Positions 1 through 9,119 are shown, numbered from the stretch's first letter. The stretch: 64,000 nucleotides of DNA from Corynebacterium xerosis NBRC 16721 = ATCC 373 (GCF_001552415.1 NZ_BCRD01000001.1:1-64000); one strand, 5' to 3'. Notes: a model not told the origin generated them from the sequence alone. Made by a program: numbers and translations.

Positions 1-60
1 AGCCCGCGATAACCTTGGTTGGTTTCGTGTGGTGGGTTGCGAAGTGTCCCGTGTATACGT
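1..60 (+). other. 3' part of the 23S-5S spacer
   Basis: This is non-coding sequence directly before the 5S gene. It has no open frame of interest, and its position implies it is the internal transcribed spacer of an rRNA operon whose 16S and 23S genes lie to the left of the window. That is inference from context only. Confidence 0.6.
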
Positions 61-177
61 GTCGGTGGTTATAGCGGTGGGGTCACGCCCGGTCCCATTC
101 CGAACCCGGAAGCTAAGCCCACCTGCGCCGATGGTACTGCACCTGGGAGGGTGTGGGAGAGTAGGTCACCGCCGGCC
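61..177 (+). rRNA. rrf: 5S ribosomal RNA
   Basis: The segment carries the actinobacterial 5S core, including CCCATTCCGAACCCGGAAG, the GCCGATGGTACTGCA block and the GTGGGAGAGTAGG block. The two ends pair to form helix I (GTCGGTGG... with ...CCGCCGGC). The length of about 117 nt is normal. The precise ends are estimated to within 2-3 nt. Confidence 0.95.
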
Positions 178-198
178 AATAACATGGTTTGAATGATG

Positions 199-256
199 AG
201 ACCGTTGTCTTGATGTGGTCCCCAGTGGGGGATCGTGTCGGGGCAACGGTCTTTTC
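199..256 (+). terminator. rRNA operon terminator
   Basis: AGACCGTTG at 199-207 pairs with CAACGGTCT at 244-252. A nested hairpin built on GTCCCC/GGGGGA lies between them, and the outer stem is followed by TTTT. It sits 20 nt after the 5S gene and separates it from the convergent aminotransferase gene. Confidence 0.85.
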
Positions 257-271
257 GTCGTTTCCGGACAA

Positions 272-1486
272 TCAACGTTCCATGAAAGCCCGGAGATTGC
301 CCAGCGCCTCCCGAATGGTGCTTTCACGTTTACAGAAGCCGAATCGGGCAAGATCGCGCCACCGCTCGTCGTCGACGTCGGCGACGAACGCGGTCACCGG
401 AATGGCGGCCACGCCGGCCTTCTCCGGAAGTGCCATGCACGTCTCCAGTGCGTTGCCCAGGCCCAGCGGAGAGATGTCCGCCACCACGAAATAGCCGCCG
501 TCGGCATCGTGGACGTCCAGCCCGAGCTCGCGCAGCCCGTCCACGAGGACGTCACGGTTCGACGCCAGTTCCGCGGCCATTTCCTCCACCCAGTCGACGC
601 AGTCGTTCAAGCCCACGGCGACCGCCGGCTGCACGTGGGTGACGCCGACGTAGCTGAGGAACTGCTTCGCGATGGTCACGGCGGACACCACTTCGGGGCA
701 TCCGAGCACCCACCCCGTCTTCCATCCCGTCACGTTGAAGGTCTTGGCGGCCGAGGACACGATGATGCACTTGTCCCGCATGCCCTCGACGTCGGCGATG
801 GAATGGTGCGGGTGGCCGTCGTAAAGCAGACGTTCGTAGACCTCGTCGGCCAGGACGAAGGCACCGGAGCTGTGCGCGGCGTCGGCGACGGTCGCCAGTT
901 CGGCGGGGGAGAGGATGGTGCCCGTGGGGTTATGCGGGGTGTTGATGATGATCATCGCCGTGTCGTCGCGGACGGCGGCCTTCAGCGCGTCTCCGTCGAG
1001 GCGCCAACCGTCCGGGCCCGGCACCAGCGGCACGGACGTCCAGGTGGCGTCGGCGAGCGCCAAGGCGGCGCGGTAGGAATCGTAGAAGGGCTCGATGAGC
1101 ACCACGTGCGCCCCGGGCTCCACGAGGCCCAGCACCGCCGCGGTGATCCCTTCCGTCGCGCCCACGGTGACCAGGCATTCGGTCTCGGGATCCCACCGCT
1201 GCCCCAGGCGCCGCTCGCGATCGGCGCAGATGGCCCGACGCAGTTCCTCCGTCCCGCGCCCCGGCGCGTACTGATTGTCGCCGCGGCGGATGGCGGCGAC
1301 GGCCTCGTCGAGCATCGGCTCGGGGCCGTCCTGATCCGGGTAGCCCTGCCCGAGGTTGATCGCGCCGGTGGTCTTGGCCAACCGGCTCATGGTGGCGAAG
1401 ATCGTCTCGCCCAGCGGGCGCAGCCTGCGCACGGTCGGGTCGAAGGTGCCGCTCGGATCGGGGGCGTCGTCGTGGATTCCGGTCAT
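272..1486 (-). CDS. PLP-dependent class I/II aminotransferase
   Basis: This 404-residue fold-type I aminotransferase has NTPHNPTG at 182-189, DEVY at 214-217 and the Schiff-base lysine K248 in SSAAKTF, followed by a GWKTGW segment. The overall pattern, including INLGQGYPD near residue 44, resembles the kynurenine/methionine aminotransferase and DapC-type subgroup, which transfers amino groups to 2-oxo acids. The substrate cannot be assigned from sequence alone; N-succinyl-diaminopimelate, methionine or an aromatic amino acid are possible. The start at 1486 is preferred because TACCGT (1494-1499, minus strand) lies exactly 7 nt before the ATG, as expected for a leaderless transcript. The 79 bp to the divergent hydrolase gene hold both promoters. 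Confidence 0.9.
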   Translation of the reverse strand: MTGIHDDAPDPSGTFDPTVRRLRPLGETIFATMSRLAKTTGAINLGQGYPDQDGPEPMLDEAVAAIRRGDNQYAPGRGTEELRRAICADRERRLGQRWDPETECLVTVGATEGITAAVLGLVEPGAHVVLIEPFYDSYRAALALADATWTSVPLVPGPDGWRLDGDALKAAVRDDTAMIIINTPHNPTGTILSPAELATVADAAHSSGAFVLADEVYERLLYDGHPHHSIADVEGMRDKCIIVSSAAKTFNVTGWKTGWVLGCPEVVSAVTIAKQFLSYVGVTHVQPAVAVGLNDCVDWVEEMAAELASNRDVLVDGLRELGLDVHDADGGYFVVADISPLGLGNALETCMALPEKAGVAAIPVTAFVADVDDERWRDLARFGFCKRESTIREALGNLRAFMER

Positions 1487-1565
1487 GGGCTCGACGGTAG
1501 GCGAATCCCGCGGCCTGATGTGCCGGATGGCCGTCCGGCGGCGGGGTGCTGGCACAATGAGCCGC

Positions 1566-2669
1566 ATGAGTGAACCGATCTCCGGCTTCGACGCCCGCCC
1601 CGACTACGACCCGGCGAGCGAGGGCTTCACGCCCGTGACCACCGACGAGGGCAAGCTGCGCCAGCTCGTCGACTACTTGGCCGAGCACGTCTCCGCCTAC
1701 CGCGTTTCGGCGCCCGTCCCGTGGACCGGCACTCTCGACGAGATCCGCGCCGCCCGCGCCGCCGCCAACGATCGCTCCGCGCGACTGCCGGACGCCATCG
1801 TGCACGCCTCGATGCTCGTCCTCGGCGCCGGAGTGGACCATACGCTGCCCTTTGTCGCCTTCGATGGCGCCGACTGCCGCATCGAGGACCTCGACGCCGA
1901 CGGCGTGCCCGTGCGCGTGTTCGTCCCGTCCGACCCGACTGGCGCGGTGGTCGTCGCCGCCCACGGCGGGGCGTGGTGGATGGGCGACGGCACCGCCCGC
2001 GACGGATCCTTCGGGCCGGATTGCGCGGCGCTGGCGCAGCGTTCGGGCGCGGTGGTCGTGGACGTGGACATGCGGCTGGCGCCCGAACATCGCATGCCGG
2101 CTGCCGCGGAGGATCTCGTCGCCGCGGTGACGTGGGCCCGCACGGCTCCGATCCCCGAGATCGCCGCCGGCGCCCCGGTGGTCCTGTGGGGACGGTCCTC
2201 GGGCGGGCACGCGGCGTTCCTCGCGGCCAAGATGCTTCACGACGCCGACGCGGACGTGACCTCGCTCGCGCTGACGGCCCCGTCGCTGGATCTGCGGGGG
2301 CGCGGCACGGACATGCTCGAGGCGATCTTCGGCCACGCGGATGCGACGGATTCTTCGGTGTCGCCGGCCCTCGGCGACGCGTCGTGGCTGCCGCGGCTGC
2401 ACGTGCAGACGGGGTCCGAGGACGACACGGTGGCCGGCGGGGACGTGATCGTCGCCAAGCTGAAGGAAGCAGGGGGAGCGGCGACCATGTCGGAGTTCCT
2501 GGCCACGCACTTCGTGGCGGTGCCCGCAGTGCAGCGCGAACGGATCACCGACCTGGCCCGCCACATCCTCGACGCCACGGGCACGGCCCGAGAGCTGCCC
2601 GGCGACCCGTCCGGCGACTACGACAAGGACGCCATCGACCGGGCCAACGAGGAGTCCTGGGGCCGCTGA
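1566..2669 (+). CDS. alpha/beta hydrolase, hormone-sensitive-lipase-like
   Basis: The 367-residue protein has HGGAW at 133-137 (oxyanion hole), the GRSSG nucleophile elbow at 209-213 with Ser211, and LAPEHRMPA at 171-179, all typical of the HSL family of carboxylesterases. A late histidine (ATHF segment near residue 318) would complete the triad. No signal peptide is visible, so a cytoplasmic esterase or lipase acting on small acyl esters is likely; the natural substrate is unknown. The ATG at 1566 follows CACAAT (1553-1558) by 7 nt, consistent with a leaderless message. Open sequence upstream of it looks like ordinary promoter DNA. The gene is divergent from the aminotransferase. Confidence 0.88.
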   Translation: MSEPISGFDARPDYDPASEGFTPVTTDEGKLRQLVDYLAEHVSAYRVSAPVPWTGTLDEIRAARAAANDRSARLPDAIVHASMLVLGAGVDHTLPFVAFDGADCRIEDLDADGVPVRVFVPSDPTGAVVVAAHGGAWWMGDGTARDGSFGPDCAALAQRSGAVVVDVDMRLAPEHRMPAAAEDLVAAVTWARTAPIPEIAAGAPVVLWGRSSGGHAAFLAAKMLHDADADVTSLALTAPSLDLRGRGTDMLEAIFGHADATDSSVSPALGDASWLPRLHVQTGSEDDTVAGGDVIVAKLKEAGGAATMSEFLATHFVAVPAVQRERITDLARHILDATGTARELPGDPSGDYDKDAIDRANEESWGR

Positions 2670-2697
2670 ACCTGCCGCTCGAGCCCCGGGACGGGGG

Positions 2698-3333
2698 TCA
2701 GAGTTCCAGCAGGTCGTATTTGGTGGCGCGGACGTCCGGGACGCGGTCCAGGTTGTCGCGCAGCAGCCGCCAGTCGCCCTCGGGGATGGAACGCTCGGCG
2801 TTGCGGCGGGTCCGGGACGAGGGGGTCGCCCACGCGATCGGCACCGGGGTGATCTGGTCCCAGTGATCGCGGCCGCGGCGGTGCTTGCCGCCGACGGCCA
2901 CCGACGGCACGCGGGCGCCGACCGTGCGCGGGGTGCCGGAGACCTTGGTCACGGTGCGCAGGGCCAGCGCGTGGCGGGGCTCGGCGCCCTCCTCGGAGGC
3001 GGTGTTCACCAGCGCCATCAGCGTCATGGTGCGCGGGCCGACCTCGGCGATCATCGCCGGCGCCAAGGGCCACGAGTCGTACAGGTCCTGCGGCGTGCCG
3101 GTGGTGCCCGGCAGCGTCAGCGCCACCCACGCGCACATGGTGCCGAAGGTGATGGCAAGGATGCCCAGGAACAGCCCCGCCCCCGACGTGCCCAGCAGCC
3201 ACAGGGCCAGCGCACCGCCGCCCCACAGGAGCACGGCCATGATCGCGGCGGACAGGCGCAGGCGCTTGCCGTCCCGGAAATACTCGTTGTTGGCGTTGTT
3301 GTGGGCTTCGTCGACGGTGAAGTCGAAGCTCAT
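2698..3333 (-). CDS. DUF3239-type membrane protein
   Basis: This 211-residue protein has two adjacent hydrophobic segments (about residues 28-47 and 49-72), followed by a soluble C-terminal domain of about 135 residues with a SVAVGGKHRRGRDHWDQ segment. It matches the corynebacterial DUF3239 family as I remember it. It lies 43 bp upstream, in map order, of the helicase gene and on the same strand, so it may be transcribed after it. Function is unknown. It converges with the hydrolase gene across only 28 bp. Confidence 0.8.
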   Translation of the reverse strand: MSFDFTVDEAHNNANNEYFRDGKRLRLSAAIMAVLLWGGGALALWLLGTSGAGLFLGILAITFGTMCAWVALTLPGTTGTPQDLYDSWPLAPAMIAEVGPRTMTLMALVNTASEEGAEPRHALALRTVTKVSGTPRTVGARVPSVAVGGKHRRGRDHWDQITPVPIAWATPSSRTRRNAERSIPEGDWRLLRDNLDRVPDVRATKYDLLEL

Positions 3334-3376
3334 CGGGGGATCCTCTCCGGGATGATCGGGTGGCCTGCGGGTTCCA

Positions 3377-5053
3377 CTACAGGGTATCCCCGGGCAGCGT
3401 GGGGCCGAGCAGCTCGTCGGCGTCGGCGATGCGGTAAGCGTAACCCTGCTCGGCGAGGAAACGCTGCCGGTGCGCCGCGTACTCGGTGTCCAGGGTGTCG
3501 CGGGCGACGACGGAGTAGAAGATCGCCCCGCCGCCGTCCTTCTTCGGGCGCAGCAGGCGGCCCAGTCGCTGGGCCTCCTCCTGCCGGGACCCGAAGGTTC
3601 CCGACACCTGCACCGCCACCGCCGCTTCGGGCAGGTCGATGGAGAAGTTGGCGACCTTCGACACCACCAGGGTCGTCAATTCGCCGGACCGGAAGGCGTC
3701 GAAAAGCTCTTCTCTTTTCTTGTTCGGCGTCTTGCCGTCGATGACCGGGGCGTCCAGGGCACGGCCCAGCTCTTCGAGCTGGTCCAGGTAGGCCCCGATG
3801 ACCAGGGTCGGCTCGCCCGGATGGCGCGCCAGGAGCTTTTCGACGACGGGGATCTTCGTGGGCGACGTGGCGGCGAGGCGATAGCGGTCCGCGGCCTCGG
3901 CGGTGGCGTAGATCATGCGCTCGGAGTCGGTCAGCGTCACGCGGATCTCCACGCAATCCGCCGGCGCGATCCAGCCCTGCGCCTCGATGTCCTTCCACGG
4001 CGCGTCGTAGCGCTTCGGGCCGATGAGGCTGAACACGTCGCCCTCGCGGCCGTCCTCGCGCACCAGCGTCGCCGTGAGCCCGAGTCGGCGGCGCGACTGC
4101 AGGTCGGCGCTCATGCGGAACACCGGCGCGGGCAGGAGGTGGACCTCGTCGTAGATGATCAGGCCCCAGTCGCGGGAATCGAACAGCTCCAGCGCCCGGA
4201 ACTCGCCCTTCGTCTTGCGCGTGACCACCTGGTAGGTCGCGATGGTCACCGGGCGGATCTCCTTGCGCTCGCCGGAGTACTCGCCGATCTCGTCCTCGGT
4301 CAGGGACGTCCGGCGCAGCAGCTCGTCGCGCCACTGGCGGCCGGCCACGGTGTTGGTGACCAGGATGAGGGTGGTGCGCTGCGCGTCGACCATCGCGGCC
4401 GCGCCGACGATGGTCTTGCCCGCGCCGCACGGCAGCACCACGACGCCGGAACCGCCGTCGCGGAAGGAATCCGCCGCCTGGCGCTGGTAATCGCGCAGGT
4501 CCCACTCCTCGTGCTCGCCGACCCACTCCAGCGCGTGGGCCTCGCCGTCGACGTAGCCGGCGGTGTCGCCCGCCGGCCAACCGACCTTGAGCAGCTCCTG
4601 CTTGATGCGGCCGCGTTCGGAGGGGTGGACCGTCCACGTGTCGGCGTCGATCTCTTCGCCGAGCATCGGCCGGATCTTCTTGTGCCGCGTGATCTCCGCC
4701 AGCACGGCCGGATCCTTGGACTCCAGCACCAGGCCATGGGCCGGATGCTTGCCCAGCGTCAGGCGGCCGTAGCGGTCCATGGTCTCCGCGACGTCGATGA
4801 GCAGCGCCTGCGGCACCGGGAACCGCGAATACTTCTCCAGCACGTCGACGACCTGCTCTGCGTCATGGCCGGCGGCGCGGGCGTTCCACAGGGCCAGCGG
4901 CGTGATCCGGTACGTGTGGATGTGCTCCGGGGCCCGTTCCAGCTCGGCGAAGGGCGCCAGCGCCGCACGGGCGGCACCGGCGTCGTCGTGGTCGATCTCG
5001 AGCAGGACGGTCTTGTCGGACTGGACGATGAGGGGGCCGTCGCCGAAGGACAC
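3377..5053 (-). CDS. XPB/ERCC3-type DNA repair helicase
   Basis: The 558-residue SF2 helicase shows, in order, an N-terminal damage-recognition-like region (1-180), the Q-motif area WDLRDYQRQA near 184, Walker A PCGAGKT at 208-214, the DEVH box at 302-305, LTAT at 326-329, the XPB-specific RED motif at 332-334, and motif VI QRLGRLLRPK near 500. Family members are ATP-dependent 3'-5' helicases of nucleotide excision repair, present in many Actinobacteria. The next gene upstream (5147-7558) is the helicase-associated partner regularly found beside it. A candidate -10, CATAAT on the minus strand near 5130, lies in the 93-bp gap and suggests the helicase can be expressed separately. Confidence 0.95.
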   Translation of the reverse strand: MSFGDGPLIVQSDKTVLLEIDHDDAGAARAALAPFAELERAPEHIHTYRITPLALWNARAAGHDAEQVVDVLEKYSRFPVPQALLIDVAETMDRYGRLTLGKHPAHGLVLESKDPAVLAEITRHKKIRPMLGEEIDADTWTVHPSERGRIKQELLKVGWPAGDTAGYVDGEAHALEWVGEHEEWDLRDYQRQAADSFRDGGSGVVVLPCGAGKTIVGAAAMVDAQRTTLILVTNTVAGRQWRDELLRRTSLTEDEIGEYSGERKEIRPVTIATYQVVTRKTKGEFRALELFDSRDWGLIIYDEVHLLPAPVFRMSADLQSRRRLGLTATLVREDGREGDVFSLIGPKRYDAPWKDIEAQGWIAPADCVEIRVTLTDSERMIYATAEAADRYRLAATSPTKIPVVEKLLARHPGEPTLVIGAYLDQLEELGRALDAPVIDGKTPNKKREELFDAFRSGELTTLVVSKVANFSIDLPEAAVAVQVSGTFGSRQEEAQRLGRLLRPKKDGGGAIFYSVVARDTLDTEYAAHRQRFLAEQGYAYRIADADELLGPTLPGDTL

Positions 5054-5146
5054 GGGGCATCACCACTGCTTCCGTTGGGAATCTCGGGGCGCGCACCGGC
5101 CGTCCGGGCCGAAACGCGCCAAAACCCCATTATGACCCCGCTTCGC

Positions 5147-7558
5147 TCACGCGTCGAGGACGACCTCCGTCACACGGTGCAGCAGGAACCGCAGAACCTG
5201 CCCGGTCGCCGGATCGACGGCGTCGACCTGGCCCCCGGACACCGTGACCGGGCGGACCTTCCGGCGCCCCGCGCGGCCATTGCGGTCGACGAACCCGATG
5301 GTCACGTCCGACCCCGACCGTGCGGCCCGGTGCAGCAGCGCCTGCGCCGCCGCACCGGTGGCCGGGTCGTCGTCCATGTCGATGCGCGTGCCATCGCCGG
5401 TGTCGGCCGCACGGTCCCCGGCCTGGATCGCCTGCAGCGCCTGGCTGATGCGGCCGTCGTCGGCGCGGGCCGGCGGGGCCGGGCGGCGCGGCGCCTCCGG
5501 GACGCGGTGGGGCCGCGGGCGCAGATCCAGGGCGGCGCCGAGCGGGTCCTCCGCGATGGCGGACAGCCCGGCGTCGCGCAGCGCCGCGATCATCGCCGGC
5601 GGGGCCACCTGGGCGATGGCCACGGTTTCCGCCAGCCGCCGCAGGCCCAGGTGCTCGGCGATCGGATCCGCCATGACCTGGGCCAGCAGCGCCGGGTCCT
5701 CGCACCGCAGGTACGCGGCGGCCGGGCCACCGCGCAAGCGGCCGTGGCGGCGGGCGACGTCGTCGATCAGGTAGGTCACCGACTGCGGCACCTCGCCGAT
5801 GGCCCGGTCGGACAGGAACCCGTGGAGATCGGCCACCGACGTCCCCGCGTCGAGAGCCCGGCGCACCGACTCCTCCGAGATCCGGTGGACGCTGGCCAGC
5901 CCGGGGGATTCGAGGTCCGTGAAGGATTCCAGCGTTTCCAAAAACGTCCCTTCGGCGGGGCCCGGCACCAGCAGCGTCAGGTCGGCCTGCACGATGAACT
6001 GCGTCGCGGGCTTGGGCAAAAACGCGGCCAGGGCACCGGCCAGATCATCGTCGTGAAGCGCTCCCGCCTCGCCCACCTCGCCGGCCGCCGCGCGCCCGGC
6101 ACCCGAGGCGCCGGCGCCGATCACGGAGCCCGCGCCGCCGCCGACCGGTGCGGCCAACCCCAGGACGGCGAACTCGGAGAGGATCTCCGCCAGGACGTCA
6201 TCGGGGCAGTGCGACGAGGAAATGGGGCGGTGCGACGCGAAACGCGCGCGGACATCGGCGATGCCGGACCCCGGCTCCACGCCCTCGCACAACAGCCGCA
6301 GCAGGCGGGTGCGCAGCTCCGGGGCGCCGGCGCGCCGGGCGTCGGGCGACAACAGCGCCAGCGGTTTTCCGGCCGGCCCCTCCGCGCCGACCATCCACGG
6401 CGCCTCCTCGGATGCGAGCCACCCGGTGATCAGTCGGGCCCATCGTTGGGCGGCGGGTTCCTCCAGGAACGTGTCCGCGAGAACGGTGGGGGCGAGGTAG
6501 TCGCCGCCGGAATCGTCCTCCGGCAGCGGTCGCGGGGTGCCCACGTGGATGAGGCCCGCCGAGGCGGACATGGCGACCACGCGGGCCAGCCCCGCATCGC
6601 CGACCCCGAGCGATTCGACGAGCCGGCGGTGCTCCCGCACCCCGATGGTGCCGTCCTTCAACGTCGGCGCCGCACGTTCGCCGAGCAGCTCCAGCAGGGC
6701 CCGCACCTGGCGCAGCAGCTCGAGGGCGGCACCCGCGGCCGCACCGTCGACGTCGCGCATCTCCACCGTGGCGACCGCGCCGGGGCGCAGCATCGGCGGG
6801 CCGTCCGGGGGAACGGTGCCGCGCAGCAGAGCGCGGACCCGTCCGGGCAGACGCACCGTCGCGTCGTCGATGCGCTCGAGCAGTCCCGCCCCGATGAGCC
6901 GCGGCACCGGCAGCGACGGGTCGGCGTCCTCCGACGCATCGCGGGTGGTGCCCAGGCCGCCGGCCTCCGCCAGCGTGCCCAGCAGCTTCTTCTGCCGCTC
7001 GTCGGCCGCGTCCAGGGCCGACCGCAGCTCGGCCACCGATGGTTCCCCGGGGCGCGGGATCAGGCGCCAACCGGGCGGCAGCGCCGCGACGGCTTCGTCG
7101 GCGACCATCAAATGGTCCTCCCAGTCGTCTGCGGACTTGCGGGTCGACCGGCCGCTGAAGGCGCCCGCCCCGCCCGGGCCGTCGCCGTGGATCAGGGCGC
7201 GGCTCCGCAGGCCGTCGAGGGCCTCGCGCGCATGCGCGATGGTCGGCCGGTCCTTCGCGGGCACCCCCGCCGCCGCCAGCGAAGAACGGAGTTCGTCGAC
7301 GACGTCCGCCGCGCGGACCGGCTCGGCGTCCCCGCCGAGGTCGATCGCGGCTTCGAGCACCCCCAGCTCGAGGGCGTCGAGGTCGGCCAGCGCGCGATGC
7401 ACCGACGACCTCAGCTGCAGGCGCCCCGCCAGGGCGTCGGAGGACCGGGGCGGGGGACTCAGCGCATCGGGGCGGTTGCGCAGCACGTCGGCCAGGAATC
7501 CGTCTGAACGGGCGGCGAGCCAACGGCGGAACGGGGGGAAGGGGGTGGCGTGGGTCAT
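5147..7558 (-). CDS. helicase-associated (helicase C-terminal domain-like) protein
   Basis: This 803-residue protein lacks Walker motifs. It resembles the large actinobacterial proteins annotated as helicase-associated or helicase C_3 domain proteins, encoded beside XPB. The N-terminal half is rich in winged-helix-like segments, and the C-terminal 120 residues contain RKVRPVTVSGGQVDAVDP and a closing beta-rich domain like a WYL-type module. Its constant neighbourhood with XPB suggests a joint role in DNA repair or transcription-coupled processes, but that is inference. The start at 7558 is supported by GGGAGCGGAG just upstream on the minus strand; an in-frame start further upstream lacks such a site. 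Confidence 0.85.
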   Translation of the reverse strand: MTHATPFPPFRRWLAARSDGFLADVLRNRPDALSPPPRSSDALAGRLQLRSSVHRALADLDALELGVLEAAIDLGGDAEPVRAADVVDELRSSLAAAGVPAKDRPTIAHAREALDGLRSRALIHGDGPGGAGAFSGRSTRKSADDWEDHLMVADEAVAALPPGWRLIPRPGEPSVAELRSALDAADERQKKLLGTLAEAGGLGTTRDASEDADPSLPVPRLIGAGLLERIDDATVRLPGRVRALLRGTVPPDGPPMLRPGAVATVEMRDVDGAAAGAALELLRQVRALLELLGERAAPTLKDGTIGVREHRRLVESLGVGDAGLARVVAMSASAGLIHVGTPRPLPEDDSGGDYLAPTVLADTFLEEPAAQRWARLITGWLASEEAPWMVGAEGPAGKPLALLSPDARRAGAPELRTRLLRLLCEGVEPGSGIADVRARFASHRPISSSHCPDDVLAEILSEFAVLGLAAPVGGGAGSVIGAGASGAGRAAAGEVGEAGALHDDDLAGALAAFLPKPATQFIVQADLTLLVPGPAEGTFLETLESFTDLESPGLASVHRISEESVRRALDAGTSVADLHGFLSDRAIGEVPQSVTYLIDDVARRHGRLRGGPAAAYLRCEDPALLAQVMADPIAEHLGLRRLAETVAIAQVAPPAMIAALRDAGLSAIAEDPLGAALDLRPRPHRVPEAPRRPAPPARADDGRISQALQAIQAGDRAADTGDGTRIDMDDDPATGAAAQALLHRAARSGSDVTIGFVDRNGRAGRRKVRPVTVSGGQVDAVDPATGQVLRFLLHRVTEVVLDA

Positions 7559-7622
7559 CTCCGCTCCCACATTAGTCCCGGGAAAGGTGACTGGCGTCGC
7601 CGTTTCTGAGATGATGATGAGC

Positions 7623-7814
7623 ATGGCTAACGTTCAGAAGAAGAACCAGTACGTTGATCCGGGCTGGCCGCAGGACCTCGCTCCGGGCGAGCACGCCGTC
7701 ACCGAGTTCGTGGGCCGTTTCGCCGGCGCCGATTCCCCCTACGGCGAGACCGTCTTCCCCGTTCCGGTGGAGACCCTGGATTACGTCCACCCGACGACCA
7801 TCATCAACAAGTAG
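7623..7814 (+). CDS. small conserved corynebacterial protein, 63 residues
   Basis: The short protein begins MANVQKKNQYVDPGWPQDL and has no membrane segment or recognised domain. Its composition matches the neighbouring genes, with G/C-ending codons throughout. It is followed 26 bp later by an almost ideal terminator, and it has its own divergent promoter region against the helicase-associated gene. These points make it a real, separately transcribed gene. The start at 7623 was chosen over the run of ATGs just before it because ATGATGATGAGC would add only four unlikely residues. Function is unknown. Confidence 0.75.
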   Translation: MANVQKKNQYVDPGWPQDLAPGEHAVTEFVGRFAGADSPYGETVFPVPVETLDYVHPTTIINK

Positions 7815-7840
7815 TACGGGGCCCGCGTTCGCGCGGACCG

Positions 7841-7885
7841 GCCCGATGGGCGATCCGGTGCCCGGATCGCCCATCGGGCTTTCGT
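7841..7885 (+). terminator. rho-independent terminator after the 63-residue gene
   Basis: A perfect 18-bp stem (7841-7858 with 7862-7879) has a 3-nt loop and is followed by TTTCGTCGT. This is one of the strongest hairpins in the window. Confidence 0.9.
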
Positions 7886-7930
7886 CGTGCCCGGGGACCG
7901 ATCATCGACCGTGGCGCGCCCCGCGCATGA

Positions 7931-7968
7931 AAGAACCCGCCTCCCGGTGAAACCGGGGGCGGGTTCTT
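7931..7968 (-). terminator. terminator of rpf, probably bidirectional
   Basis: GAACCCGCC pairs with GGCGGGTTC around an inner CCCGGT/ACCGGG stem. On the minus strand the stem is followed by TTTC. It lies about 40 bp after the rpf stop codon. Confidence 0.8.
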
Positions 7969-8010
7969 CGCTTCTCGCTGCAGCGGCGCAGGCCGGCTCG
8001 GGAAGAGGGC

Positions 8011-8682
8011 TTAGTTGAACGAGGGGACGCCCGGGATGGACGGCACGTTGCCCAGGAGCTGGCCCAGGACCTCGTTGTAGACGCCGGTGACGTCGGTCGG
8101 CAGGGCGGCGCCCTGCGCGGTGGCGATGGTGCGCGCCTGGTTGAGGATGGAGTTCAGGTCCTCGATGGAGCGGGCGCCCTGCAGGTCGGCGACGATGCCC
8201 TGGATGGTGGCGTCGTCGAGCGCCGGGGTGGCCGCCGGGGCCTGCGACTGGCCGCCCTGGGCGCCGGCGTAGTTGGCGCCGCCGCCGGTGCTCGGGTGCG
8301 GGCGGTCGGTCGGGCCGGAGGTCAGGCCGAGGGAGGCGGAGCAGGCCGGCCAGGCGCCCCATCCCTGCTGGGCCAGGACCTTCTCGGCGACGTAGATCTG
8401 CTCGATGCGGGAAGCCTTGTCGGCGGTCGGGGCGAACTCGCCGCCGCCGAAGCCGTTCCAGGTGCTGGCCGCGAACTGCAGGCCGCCGTGGTAGCCGTTG
8501 CCGGTGTTGATGTGCCAGTCGCCGCCGGACTCGCACTGCGCCAGGCGATCCCAGTCGGAGTCCGGGGCGGCGGTGGCGGTCGGGGCGGCCATCGCGGCGC
8601 CGGCGCCGAGGATCGCGCCGGTCAGGGCGACCTTGGCGGAGGTGGAGACGAAGCTGCGGTTCTTGGAGGCGTGACGAGCCAT
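8011..8682 (-). CDS. rpf1: resuscitation-promoting factor (Rpf), secreted
   Basis: This 223-residue protein has an N-terminal signal peptide (basic start, hydrophobic 17-34, cleavage near ATAAP at 36-40) followed directly by a transglycosylase-like Rpf domain (about 42-115). The domain contains WDRLAQCESGGDW, with catalytic Glu51, and a second cysteine in WPACSAS. Rpf domains cleave peptidoglycan and stimulate regrowth of resting cells. The rest is an alanine/glutamine-rich linker and a helical tail ending near VPSIPGVPSFN. It is the short Rpf1 type, without G5 or DUF348 domains. The start at 8682 has GAGAGGGAAA upstream, and its long leader carries a c-di-AMP riboswitch. Confidence 0.95.
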   Translation of the reverse strand: MARHASKNRSFVSTSAKVALTGAILGAGAAMAAPTATAAPDSDWDRLAQCESGGDWHINTGNGYHGGLQFAASTWNGFGGGEFAPTADKASRIEQIYVAEKVLAQQGWGAWPACSASLGLTSGPTDRPHPSTGGGANYAGAQGGQSQAPAATPALDDATIQGIVADLQGARSIEDLNSILNQARTIATAQGAALPTDVTGVYNEVLGQLLGNVPSIPGVPSFN

Positions 8683-8716
8683 GTTTGCGGGTTTCCCTCT
8701 CGTTGATTTCGGTGAT

Positions 8717-8875
8717 TCGCCGTCGGGGTTAGCTGTCGGGTTCGGGCGGAAGGGATGCCCGGCGGACGCGTCGCGTCCGGCTTCACCCCAGGGATCGCGG
8801 CCGGCACGGTGATGTCCGTGCCGTCCGACCCGTCCGGCTGTCGCCGGTGGGTTCCCCGACCCCGTCTCGATCGGA
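8717..8875 (-). promoter_or_regulatory. c-di-AMP riboswitch (ydaO-yuaA class) in the rpf leader
   Basis: Read on the minus strand, the leader contains the conserved blocks GGTCGGGGAACCCACC, then CCCTGGGGTGAAGCC, then CCCGAACCCGACAGCTAACC, in the order and spacing of the ydaO-yuaA class. This class binds cyclic di-AMP and commonly precedes rpf and other cell-wall hydrolase genes in Actinobacteria, usually turning them off when c-di-AMP is high. The end of the element lies about 35 nt before the rpf start. Exact boundaries are estimated. Confidence 0.85.
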
Positions 8876-8967
8876 TGATTCCATGAAGTTTTCGCTGGCC
8901 CGGCTCTCCGTGGTGCCGCCCTGGACGGGGTTGGGCGATGGGCGGCGGAGCTGCCATGGGTGCGTCG

Positions 8968-8976
8968 TGTGTGCAC
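8968..8976 (-). promoter_or_regulatory. candidate rpf promoter -10
   Basis: On the minus strand, CGCTAGCGT gives a TAGCGT hexamer about 95 nt before the riboswitch core. This would yield a leader of roughly 280 nt. Assigned by position and sequence only. Confidence 0.35.
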
Positions 8977-9119
8977 GCTAGCGGTTGGTAACGGATTAGT
9001 CACGTTAATCGGGGCGGTCGGGTTGCGGGTCGTTTTCGTCGAAAAGCAGGTGCTTGACGACGTTCTTCCAGGTGGCCCGCCGTTTTGGGGTGCATGTGGC
9101 GGATGTTGCCGGGCCGTAA

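Noticed and set aside
3470..7507. A very long open frame (1345 codons) antisense to the helicase and helicase-associated genes
   Set aside because: Its translation is Arg/Gly/Val/His-rich with no domain, and it lies opposite two well recognised genes; long antisense frames are expected in such GC-rich DNA.
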